Below are positions 28,964 to 36,387 of a stretch of DNA of 64,000 nucleotides, piece after piece. The translations under genes and the position numbers were made by a program. The first letter of the stretch is position 1, and every line of letters begins with the position of its first letter. The DNA is from Sedimenticola sp. (GTDB lineage Bacteria > Pseudomonadota > Gammaproteobacteria > Chromatiales > Chromatiaceae). The notes under the pieces are model-generated. The model made no database searches, was not told where the DNA came from, and was given only the letters and a program-made list of their open reading frames with translations. The DNA is taken from NCBI GenBank assembly GCA_026992075.1, contig JALXAM010000070.1, positions 1-64,000 on the forward strand, read 5' to 3'.

Positions 28964-29632
28964 TCACTCGGCGGATACCCGCAGGGCAGCCGAGGTTGCC
29001 AGGGGCGCGGCCACCAGCGCCGTCAGGCCGATGGCCCCCAGCATGGATAGGTGGCCGATGCCTCCCAGGCCCGAGCTTTCCGCCTCCACCGCACCGGCGC
29101 CGAAGATGAGCACCGGAATATACAACGGAAGCACCAGCAGCGAAACCAGCACCCCCCCGCCGCGCAATCCCAGGGTGAGAGCCGCGCCGATGGCTCCGAT
29201 GAGGCTCAACGCCGGGGTGCCCAGCAGCAGGGTGAGCACCAGCACGCCGATGGTCTCGCCTGGCAGATCGTACTGCAGCCCCAGCAGCGGGGAGAGCAGC
29301 ACCAGCGGCAACCCTGTGATCAGCCAGTGGGCGACCACCTTGCCCAGCACCAGCAACGACAGCGGCTGGGGCGCCAGCAGCATCTGTTCCAGGGCGCCGT
29401 CCTGGTAGTCCACCAGGAAGAGCTTCTCCAGCGCCAGCATGGAGGCGAGCAGCGCCGCCACCCAGAACACCCCGGGCGCGATGAGCCTCAGGGTATCCAG
29501 CTCCGGACCGATGCCCAGCGGAAACAGGCTCACCACGATGACGAAGAAGAACAGGGTGGTGAGCACGTCACTGCGCCGACGCATGGCCAGCAGCAGATCA
29601 CGGGCGACGATGGCGAAAAAGCTGTCAAACAT
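28964..29632 (-). CDS. ccmB: Haem exporter permease CcmB
   Basis: CcmB is the membrane subunit of the CcmAB ABC module that uses ATP to release haem-CcmE. The 222-residue protein has about six hydrophobic helices and family stretches such as RDLLLAMRRRSDVLTTLFFF (near the N-terminus) and FLVDYQDGALEQMLLAP (about residues 72-88). It lies 172 bp after the end of ccmA and 327 bp before ccmC, wider spacing than usual. Confidence 0.93.
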   Translation of the reverse strand: MFDSFFAIVARDLLLAMRRRSDVLTTLFFFVIVVSLFPLGIGPELDTLRLIAPGVFWVAALLASMLALEKLFLVDYQDGALEQMLLAPQPLSLLVLGKVVAHWLITGLPLVLLSPLLGLQYDLPGETIGVLVLTLLLGTPALSLIGAIGAALTLGLRGGGVLVSLLVLPLYIPVLIFGAGAVEAESSGLGGIGHLSMLGAIGLTALVAAPLATSAALRVSAE

Positions 29633-29804
29633 CGGCGGTCTTCAGCTTCGGCCCTTTTCCCAGGCGCAGCCCGGACGACGCAGGAACGGCGTCCCCGCCG
29701 CGAACCCTGGATAGCGTGAAACGGCGCCATGATTCGGCGCGAGGACGCGCCTCCTACAGAAACGCAACAAACCGCGAGCGGCCATCAAAGTCAAAAAGAG
29801 TCGC

Positions 29805-30440
29805 TCAGACATCGCCATCCCTCTTCCACCCCAGCTTCAGCCGCTTCACCTTGCCCGAGGTGAGTTCCACCTCCTGGTGGGTGGTGAGCACCACCAGGCC
29901 GCCGCCTGCGACGTGCTCGCGGATCACCTCCTGGAGCAGCGCCACCGCCGCGGTGTCCAGGCCCACGAACGGCTCGTCCAGCAGCCAGAGCCTGGCCCTG
30001 CTCACCAGCAGCCGGGCCAGGGCCACCCGCTTCTGCTGGCCCTGGGAGAGCACCCGGGAGGGAAGGTCCTCGTGGCCGCGCAACCCCATGCGTTCCAGCA
30101 CCTCCCACGCCTGGCGCTCGTTGATCGGGTTGCCGGCCAGACGGCAAGCGGTGCGCAGGTTCTCGACGCCGGTGAGGTCGTCCTTGATGCCGTTCTTGTG
30201 GCCCAGGTAGAGCAGCTCGGCGTGGTACTCGTCACGCTGTCCACGGATGGGCCTGCCCTGCCAGCGCACCTCGCCCTCGGTGGGCGTCACCAAGCCGCAC
30301 AACGCCCGCATCAGCGTGGTCTTGCCGCTGCCGTTGTGGCCTTGCAAGTGGAGCAGCTCGCCCGGTTGCAGTTCAAAGGCGATGCCGCTGAACAGGCGCC
30401 GGTCACCCCGGGTGCACTGCAGATTCACCGCTTCCAGCAT
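29805..30440 (-). CDS. ccmA: Haem exporter ATPase CcmA
   Basis: ATP-binding subunit of the CcmABCD release complex. The 211-residue protein has Walker A GHNGSGKTTLMRAL (about residues 35-48), the ABC signature VLSQGQQKRVALARLL (near 130), Walker B LWLLDEPFVGLD (about 151-162) and a switch histidine in TTHQEV. It starts 34 bp after the thioredoxin-like lipoprotein gene on the same strand, so the two are probably co-transcribed. Confidence 0.94.
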   Translation of the reverse strand: MLEAVNLQCTRGDRRLFSGIAFELQPGELLHLQGHNGSGKTTLMRALCGLVTPTEGEVRWQGRPIRGQRDEYHAELLYLGHKNGIKDDLTGVENLRTACRLAGNPINERQAWEVLERMGLRGHEDLPSRVLSQGQQKRVALARLLVSRARLWLLDEPFVGLDTAAVALLQEVIREHVAGGGLVVLTTHQEVELTSGKVKRLKLGWKRDGDV

Positions 30441-30474
30441 GAGATGGGATCGTCGCAGGGGATGGGCGGGCAGT

Positions 30475-31089
30475 TTACAACAAAGGCTTCACATAGGTAT
30501 CGAATTCTTCCTGCCCCATCTGCCCACGGTGGATGTACTTGATGCGGCCATCCCGGTCGATGACCACGGTGTAGGGGATGATGCCGGTGGTGTTGCCCCA
30601 GCGGGTCAGCAGTGGCCTTGCGGCAGACGGCTCCAGGATCAGCACCGGGTAGTTGATCTCCAGGCTACGGGCCACGTTGGCCAGTTTGCGTTTGTCGTCC
30701 ACGCCGATTCCGACCAGCTGCAACCCCCGGTCACCATACTCCTCCTGGTAGTGGACGAACTCGGGGATTTCGTACTGGCAGGGTGCGCACCAGCTGGCCC
30801 AAAAGTTCATCATGATCACCTTGCCCTTCCACTCCTCCAGCGAATGCAGCTTGCCATCCAGGCCGCGCAGCTTGAAAGGGATGATCTCCCAGGCGTCGTT
30901 GGTGCGTTCGGGCAGGGTGGTGGTGGCGATTCGCGTCGGAGGTGCAGGGCTTTTCTGCGCCCTGTCGGTTCCGACGGCAGCCCCCATGGCCGGCTTCCCG
31001 GAGCCGTTGCCATCACCGCAACCGGCCAGTAACACCGTGACCAGCAGGAGCCCCAGCCCCCATAGTGGTGCCCACGCTGACTCAGTCAC
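30475..31089 (-). CDS. TlpA-like thioredoxin-fold lipoprotein
   Basis: A 204-residue thiol-disulfide oxidoreductase in the periplasm. It has a lipoprotein signal with LLAGC (Cys about residue 24), a linker of small residues, and a TlpA/ResA-like fold with active site NFWASWCAPCQYEIPEF (Cys near 98 and 101). The GTG at 31089 is chosen because GGAGAGG lies 6 bases upstream; it overlaps the isomerase stop by 8 bp. A GTG 15 bp further upstream is possible. Its place ahead of ccmA suggests reduction of apocytochrome cysteines alongside CcmG. Confidence 0.85.
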   Translation of the reverse strand: MTESAWAPLWGLGLLLVTVLLAGCGDGNGSGKPAMGAAVGTDRAQKSPAPPTRIATTTLPERTNDAWEIIPFKLRGLDGKLHSLEEWKGKVIMMNFWASWCAPCQYEIPEFVHYQEEYGDRGLQLVGIGVDDKRKLANVARSLEINYPVLILEPSAARPLLTRWGNTTGIIPYTVVIDRDGRIKYIHRGQMGQEEFDTYVKPLL

Positions 31090-32380
31090 CTTTGGCCTCT
31101 CCACCGGCGTCGGCCACCACCTTCCACTCCACCGGGTATTTCTCCTGCAGCTCCGCCAGGTATTGCGCGAACTTCTCCTGGATGATCGCCTGCCGCACCC
31201 GGTCCTTCATGGTTTCGAAACGGCGCTTCAAAGCCGGCCTACGCTCCAACACCGTCACCAGGTGATAGCCCAGCGGGCTCTTGATCACCTTGCTCACCTC
31301 TCCATCGGCCATCTTTTTCAGCTCCGCTTCCAACGCAGGATTGCCTTCTCCCTCCTTGATCCATCCCATGTCGCCATTGTGCGCCCGGCCGTAGGGATCG
31401 ATGCTGTAACGACCTGCAAGCGCAAACAGGCTTTCACCAGCCAGAATGCGCTTGCGCATGGCCGCAGCCTGGGCATAGGAGGCGGTCACCAGCTGCCCCA
31501 CGTGCCAGCGCTCCGGCACATAGGAAAGCCCGGGGTGGCCGTCATAGTAGGCCTTGAGCGCGGCATCGTCCGGCGCCCACCGCTTTTCCAACTGCTCCAT
31601 GAGCATGGCGGGCAGGCGTTCCTGACGATAGGCGGCCATCTGGCTGCTGATGTCCACACCCTCCAGCTCTGCCTGCTTGGCAAACAGCAGCAGTTCCGCC
31701 CGCTTGTAGAGACGATCCTCCACCCATTCCCGGGCGGGCGTCCCGGCGGGCTGCTCATCCTCCACCAGGTCTCCATAGGTGATCTCCAGGCCGTGGTCTC
31801 CCTCCATGAGGAGGGTGTCGGCCTTCATTCCCTCGCCGATGCGATCCTCGTGGAAGGTCACATGCAGCAGGTCGCGCAGATGCCGAACGGTGAGCAGCTT
31901 GAGTTCCCGGTAACGCGCCACCAGCTCCGCCGCCCGGGCGGCCTCCAGGGCATCGGCGTCTCCTTTGTACCGGGCCCGAAGAGCCTGTTCCCGATCAGGG
32001 GGCAGCTCGATCTGGCGGCGCAGCTTATCCGTGTAGAAGCGGTAATACTGGGCGATCCGGTATTCCTGCTCCTCCTTCTTGAACGCTTCGGTGGCATCCA
32101 GCCCCCGGGCGTGGGCCTCCTTGCGCAGCAAACGGTAGGCCACCAGCCGCTTGAGGAAATCCCCCCGCAGCTCCGCCTGCGCCTCTTCGTCCAGGGTATT
32201 GAACTGGGTGGCATAGGGTGAGGACCGGATGGCATTCTGGAGATCGGCCAGGGTCACCGTCTCCTCTCCCACCTTGGCCAACACCTCCTGCTCCGCCTTT
32301 CCCGCCGCCTGTCCCGACCAGGCACCCACCAGGGCGCCGGTCAGGAGAAGCACCTGCAATGAGTTTCGTAACAGTTTCAT
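31082..32380 (-). CDS. Periplasmic peptidyl-prolyl isomerase, SurA/PpiC type
   Basis: A 432-residue exported foldase. A signal peptide (MKLLRNSLQVLLLTGALVG) precedes a SurA-like helical domain beginning EVLAKVGEETVTLADL. A parvulin domain follows, with GESLFALAGRYSIDPYGRAHNGDMGWI (about residues 310-336) and SPLGYHLVTVLERRP. The C-terminal helix continues to residue 432. The ATG at 32380 has a GGAGGAAG site directly upstream. It lies between the seven-heme cytochrome and the thioredoxin-like gene, which suggests a role in folding that cytochrome; this is inference. Confidence 0.85.
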   Translation of the reverse strand: MKLLRNSLQVLLLTGALVGAWSGQAAGKAEQEVLAKVGEETVTLADLQNAIRSSPYATQFNTLDEEAQAELRGDFLKRLVAYRLLRKEAHARGLDATEAFKKEEQEYRIAQYYRFYTDKLRRQIELPPDREQALRARYKGDADALEAARAAELVARYRELKLLTVRHLRDLLHVTFHEDRIGEGMKADTLLMEGDHGLEITYGDLVEDEQPAGTPAREWVEDRLYKRAELLLFAKQAELEGVDISSQMAAYRQERLPAMLMEQLEKRWAPDDAALKAYYDGHPGLSYVPERWHVGQLVTASYAQAAAMRKRILAGESLFALAGRYSIDPYGRAHNGDMGWIKEGEGNPALEAELKKMADGEVSKVIKSPLGYHLVTVLERRPALKRRFETMKDRVRQAIIQEKFAQYLAELQEKYPVEWKVVADAGGEAKGD

Positions 32381-32443
32381 CTTCCTCCAGACCTGCTTGC
32401 ATGGAATGCAGGCCACTTCGCCTCGCATTCCTGTTTTGCTTCC

Positions 32444-32474
32444 AACAAAAACAGGGAGCCCGAAAGCCCCCTGT
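32444..32474 (-). terminator. Intrinsic terminator or attenuator after the seven-heme cytochrome gene
   Basis: On the minus strand ACAGGGGGC and GGCTCCCTGT form a 9-bp stem with one G-U pair and a short loop, followed at once by TTTTTGTT. It lies inside the 140-bp gap before the isomerase gene. It would let the cytochrome be made in excess of the downstream isomerase, thioredoxin and ccm genes. Confidence 0.7.
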
Positions 32475-32488
32475 GAAGATTGGAGGAG

Positions 32489-32511
32489 GGAACCGGCCCG
32501 CGGCCGGTTCC
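32489..32511. repeat. Perfect 10-bp inverted repeat just after the seven-heme cytochrome stop
   Basis: GGAACCGGCC, a 3-base centre CGC, then GGCCGGTTCC. It begins 10 bp beyond the stop codon and precedes the terminator at 32444-32474. With no U-run of its own it is more likely an mRNA 3'-end stabiliser than a terminator. Confidence 0.6.
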
Positions 32512-32520
32512 TTCCATCAA

Positions 32521-35004
32521 TCACTCCTCCTCGTCGTCATCGTCCTCGTCCGGGATCCTGCCGCCCAGGTCGGGTGCCGTGGCGTGCATCCATTGAACGG
32601 CCAGATCATAGTCGTCGGCGATGGGCTTGCCCTTGTAGTGGTAATCCTTCTTCTTGGGATCCGCGATGTAGGGCACGCCATTCTCGTTCACCTCGTGGCA
32701 GGCGGCGCAGCGGAACGGGCCATGAGAACCGTCCGGGTTGTATTGCGGTGCCTGCTTGTAGGTGGTGGTGTCCGCCCGCGGCGACACCGGATAGAGCCCG
32801 TGGATGGACTGGTGACAAGCTTGGCAGGCCAGGCCGGCATGGCCCTTGGAGTAGCGCATCAGGCTGTACTTGCCAGGCTGGTTGATGGGGAAGGCAACTC
32901 CACCCTGTCCTTCCACGAAGGGCGCGGCGTGGCAGTCGGCGCAGTGCGGCGCACCGGGCGACAGCCAGTAGTCACGACCATGGGTGGCGGCTTCGTAGGG
33001 CACTGCCGCCGCTCCGGTGGCCCCTTCGGGAAGCTTAAGGCTGGCGATATCCACCGCCGGGTTGGCCGACAGGGGCACCACGTTGATGTCGCCATCCTCG
33101 TCCTTGTGCACCAGCGGGCCGTCACCCTTGAGCGCGATCACCGCGATGTCGGGCACCAGGCGTTTCTTGGCCCAGGTGTGCAGGATCTCGGACTTGCCAG
33201 GAGTGTCTTCACCCTTGGCGTTGAGCACTACCTTGGGATCCATCATCGCCTTCAGCTGGGTCATGGAGACCCCGATGGCCTTGGCGATCTCCGGCAACGA
33301 CTTGTTGCGGATGGTGGTGCCCTCCTGGGTGAAGGCGTTCTTCAGGTTGTCACGCTGATACAGCTCGCGGGAAAGCTGGTTGTGACAGTTGGTGCACCAC
33401 AGCCCCTTGCCGTTCTTGCCGTTGCCGATCTGCGAGACATTGGCCTGCAGCCACTTGCCGATGGCATTGAGGTGCTCGGGCGACTCCACGCCGTCCTTGT
33501 CCTTGCCGGGATAGGAGTGGACATCGCGGCCCACGTAACAACCACCGGCAGCATCCCGGTTGTCGGCGTCGGCATAGGCGTTCTTGCCATCCGGCGTGAT
33601 GGGATAACCCTCCATGCTGCGGTCGTAACGGTGTGCCGGGTGGCAACCCTGGCAGGCGCCGGAACGACCCTGGGAGTCGGGCAGCGGGCGCTTGATCTGG
33701 TGCACCGTGTGGATGGCCTCGGTGAGCGCCGGGATCCGGTGCTCCTTGCCGTCCTTGCCCTTGTGGGTCTTGGAGGCCAGGACACCAATGACGTTGTCGG
33801 CATGGCACTTCTGGCACAGGATGGGATCCCGGCCCAACCGGTTCATGGTGGATCGGCTGTTGGGATTGTAGTGTTTCAGGAAGTCCGTGCCGTTCTTGTC
33901 GTCATGCATCTCCAGGATGGAGATGGAGGTCGCCTTCAGGTCGGCGATCCAGTCGGACGCACCCAGTGCCTTCCAGAAGGCCCGTTCCTGCTTGTAGAGC
34001 TGGTACTTCTTGCCGTTGGCGTTCTCGTTGCCATGACAGTTGGCGCAATTGGGGATGTCGATGGGGTTGGTGCCCACGAAGGTAATGGGCTTGCCGCTGT
34101 GGCTGTCCAACACCGGCTTGCCGGTGTCGGCGTCCACCAGGCTCACCCAGTTCTCCTGGAAGGGCTGGATGTCGCTCTCCACCAGGGTCAGGATGTCCTT
34201 GGCCGCAGTGCGGTCGTTGAAGGGCGTGAGCGGCAGGCCCAGCGCATCCCAGATACCCGGGTTGGTGAGCACGATGGGCACATTGTCCAACACCGGGGAC
34301 TTGGTGAAGACGATGGTTCCCTTGCTACCGGTGTAATGCAGGTGCCCACCCTTCATGGGACTGGGCACCGCTGCCCCGGCAGGGCCGTTGTCACGCGGTA
34401 CCGGGATATCCAGACCCACCACCTTCTTGTCCTTGTCGGCGCTGCCTCCGGTGGGGTTGGTACCCTTCAGGTCCTTGTAGACATACAGGTGGGTCCAGTA
34501 GGCGTTGGCCACGTTCTCGTTGGGACCATACTTGCCATCGCCGTTGACATCATAGGGCACATCCCAGTATTTGAGCTTGTTGCCCTCGGAGTAGGTATTG
34601 TCCACGAAACCATAGGCCAGCTTGAAGCGCTTCTTGCCATCCACCACCACGCTGGCGTCTTCCTCGTCCGCCTCCAGCAACTCGGGATACTTCTTGCGGC
34701 CGGTGGCGGTCTTGATGACCTGCGACTGCACCGAGTTGTAGGGTGGCAGCACGCAACAGTAGCTGAAGTCGAAGCCGGTGCAATGCATGCCCAGCTCATA
34801 GTTGATGGTGATGTTGTAGTCGTTCTTTGGTTTGCTGGGATCAGCCGCCACCGTGGGTCCGCCATACACCTTTGGCTCCATGGGCACCACGGGTGCATGA
34901 GTGGCCTCGGATTTGGCTGTCTCTTTTTCTGCGACCGGTTCCTGTGTGGTACAGGCGCTCGCCGCCAACGCGGCCAATAGGGCTACGGACAGTGCCTTTT
35001 TCAT
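32521..35004 (-). CDS. Seven-heme c-type cytochrome, probable lipoprotein
   Basis: An 827-residue exported electron carrier or reductase that I do not recognise by name. A signal peptide ends near ALAASACTT, suggesting lipidation at Cys18. Residues 60-315 form a heme-free domain with the striking segment GMHCTGFDFSYCCVLPPYN (Cys75, Cys83, Cys84). Seven CxxCH sites follow, with haem histidines at 324, 401, 455, 541, 692, 731 and 770. The protein ends in an acidic tail, PDEDDDDEEE. It heads the block with the isomerase, thioredoxin and ccm genes. Outer-membrane placement and electron partner are inferred; no porin gene is near. Confidence 0.85.
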   Translation of the reverse strand: MKKALSVALLAALAASACTTQEPVAEKETAKSEATHAPVVPMEPKVYGGPTVAADPSKPKNDYNITINYELGMHCTGFDFSYCCVLPPYNSVQSQVIKTATGRKKYPELLEADEEDASVVVDGKKRFKLAYGFVDNTYSEGNKLKYWDVPYDVNGDGKYGPNENVANAYWTHLYVYKDLKGTNPTGGSADKDKKVVGLDIPVPRDNGPAGAAVPSPMKGGHLHYTGSKGTIVFTKSPVLDNVPIVLTNPGIWDALGLPLTPFNDRTAAKDILTLVESDIQPFQENWVSLVDADTGKPVLDSHSGKPITFVGTNPIDIPNCANCHGNENANGKKYQLYKQERAFWKALGASDWIADLKATSISILEMHDDKNGTDFLKHYNPNSRSTMNRLGRDPILCQKCHADNVIGVLASKTHKGKDGKEHRIPALTEAIHTVHQIKRPLPDSQGRSGACQGCHPAHRYDRSMEGYPITPDGKNAYADADNRDAAGGCYVGRDVHSYPGKDKDGVESPEHLNAIGKWLQANVSQIGNGKNGKGLWCTNCHNQLSRELYQRDNLKNAFTQEGTTIRNKSLPEIAKAIGVSMTQLKAMMDPKVVLNAKGEDTPGKSEILHTWAKKRLVPDIAVIALKGDGPLVHKDEDGDINVVPLSANPAVDIASLKLPEGATGAAAVPYEAATHGRDYWLSPGAPHCADCHAAPFVEGQGGVAFPINQPGKYSLMRYSKGHAGLACQACHQSIHGLYPVSPRADTTTYKQAPQYNPDGSHGPFRCAACHEVNENGVPYIADPKKKDYHYKGKPIADDYDLAVQWMHATAPDLGGRIPDEDDDDEEE

Positions 35005-35020
35005 GATTCCCCCCTTCTTG

Positions 35021-35179
35021 GGAACCTCTGATCTAACCCATGAACTCGCATCTTATCCTCCTCCGGCCCGATTACTGCGTTGAAGTTCTTGCCAATAGCA
35101 GGCTATTGGCAAGAACTTCGCCTTGCACTCGAACCGGAGGAGAACAATCTGCTTCGTCCAGGATTAAATCAGAGGTTCC
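35021..35179. mobile_element. MITE copy 3 (159 bp) in the seven-heme leader region
   Basis: The element starts GGAACCTCTGATCTAACC, ends with the complementary inverted repeat, and is flanked by CTTG (35017-35020 and 35180-35183). It contains an 18-bp perfect palindrome (35082-35099 and 35102-35119) with a 2-base centre and outer arms CCTCCGG/CCGGAGG. It lies 16 bp from the cytochrome ATG, so it must be crossed by any transcript of that gene that begins further upstream, and would fold into a strong hairpin in the leader. Confidence 0.88.
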
Positions 35180-35183
35180 CTTG

Positions 35184-35525
35184 ACGTCGGAATGTGCCGC
35201 GCATCCGGTTTTCACCGGCGGCGGCAACGATTACGAATTTTTGATGCCACCCTCCCATTGGCAGCACCCCCCTCCAAAATTCGCCTCCCTTGGATATGAC
35301 TTTGTTGTGCGAAATTTCGGAACCTCGAAACTATCACTCCGGCACTGACATAGTCAAATTTTTGTCGAATAAACAGAGGTTTAGTAATTTATTGTTCGCT
35401 TATTCTCTTGATTTTCCCGTCCTGCCATGAGCCATCATGACCCAGATCAATGAAGCTTCGCCCCAAGCTGGCTAGCCTGCTGGAATGTTGGATCCTGCCG
35501 CTCGGGAAGCAAGAGGGGAATTGCC
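35184..35525. promoter_or_regulatory. AT-richer divergent intergenic region with a candidate promoter
   Basis: These 342 bases separate the two cytochrome genes and are clearly lower in GC than the surroundings. On the plus strand TTGTCG (35362-35367), a 17-base spacer and TAATTT (35385-35390) could serve the diheme cytochrome gene; the match is modest. No gene, tRNA or clear FNR half-site pair was found. Promoters for both cytochrome genes are expected here. Confidence 0.4.
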
Positions 35526-36287
35526 ATGAAAACAGCGAACCTGGGAAAGCGGACGACGAGGCTGTTGACTGGAATCTGTTTCGCCACTCTCGCTTCCGCC
35601 AGCTGGTCCGAACCTTTCAAAGACGTGGCACCTCCTCATCTCAAGGAGTTCGAGGAGGCGATGAAACTGGAGCCGAACATCGACAACGGCCGTCAGCTCT
35701 ACAAGCGTTATTGCATCACTTGTCATGGCCCGGAGGGCTGGGGGGTTGCCGGCAGCGGCTATCCCCAGATCGCCGGACAACTCAAGGACGTGATCATCAA
35801 ACAATTGGCGGATTTCCGGGCAGGCAATCGTGACAACCCCATCATGCGGGCCTTCTCATCGCGCCGTTCCCTGGGCGGCCCCCAGGAGATCGCCGACGTG
35901 GCCGCCTACATTTCCTCCCTACCGATGAACCCGCGCAACGAGAAAGGCTTCAGCCTGCGCGTGGAAGAGGGGCGCAAACTCTACCAGGAACTCTGCTCCG
36001 ACTGTCACGGAGAACGAGCCGAGGGCGATCCGAAGCGCCACGCCCCCAAGCTGGCGGGCCAGCATTACAGCTACCTGATGCGGCAATTCAACTGGATCCG
36101 CAATGGCTACCGGCGCAACGCCGACAAGAAGATGGTGGAACAGATCCAGGAGATGACTCCGAGCCAGCAGGTGGCCATCATGTCCTATCTCTCCCACCTG
36201 CGACCGGACAACCTGGCCCCGGAAGGGTGGCGAAATCCCGATTTCGACTACTTCGATCGCAGCTGGCGACCAGCTACGTTGCACTGA
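35526..36287 (+). CDS. Diheme cytochrome c, c4-like
   Basis: A 253-residue periplasmic electron carrier. A signal peptide (about residues 1-28, ending ASWSEP) precedes two class I cytochrome c domains with CITCH (about residues 63-67) and CSDCH (near 157-161). Distal methionines are likely in NPIMRAFS and KKMVEQIQEM. The two-domain layout resembles cytochrome c4, though with an N-terminal extension of about 30 residues. The gene diverges from the seven-heme cytochrome and converges on the ankyrin gene. It may link the NapC-type quinol dehydrogenase to a terminal partner. Confidence 0.85.
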   Translation: MKTANLGKRTTRLLTGICFATLASASWSEPFKDVAPPHLKEFEEAMKLEPNIDNGRQLYKRYCITCHGPEGWGVAGSGYPQIAGQLKDVIIKQLADFRAGNRDNPIMRAFSSRRSLGGPQEIADVAAYISSLPMNPRNEKGFSLRVEEGRKLYQELCSDCHGERAEGDPKRHAPKLAGQHYSYLMRQFNWIRNGYRRNADKKMVEQIQEMTPSQQVAIMSYLSHLRPDNLAPEGWRNPDFDYFDRSWRPATLH

Positions 36288-36322
36288 CTCCAGCCCTGAT
36301 TTCCCGGCATTTTCCGGCCGGC

Positions 36323-36353
36323 AAAGAAAACCCGCATCCGGCTGGGATGCGGG
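36323..36353 (-). terminator. Intrinsic terminator downstream of the ankyrin gene
   Basis: On the minus strand CCCGCATCC, a 5-base loop and GGATGCGGG are followed by TTTTCTTT. The hairpin (36331-36353) lies between the convergent diheme cytochrome and ankyrin genes and may stop both, although the U-tract serves the minus strand. Confidence 0.75.
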
Positions 36354-36387
36354 CTCTTCAACAGGGTAAGGGTCGCCCGAAGCCTAC

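Noticed and set aside
32218-34980. A 920-codon plus-strand frame opposite the seven-heme cytochrome
   Set aside because: It is the mirror of a gene with seven clear haem motifs and a signal peptide. The antisense product is His/Val/Gly-rich and lacks recognisable domains.
32521-35004. Seven-heme protein as an OmcA/MtrC or OTR homologue
   Set aside because: Haem count, spacing and the heme-free N-terminal half do not match those decaheme or octaheme proteins as I know them, and no mtrAB genes are present. I leave it unnamed.
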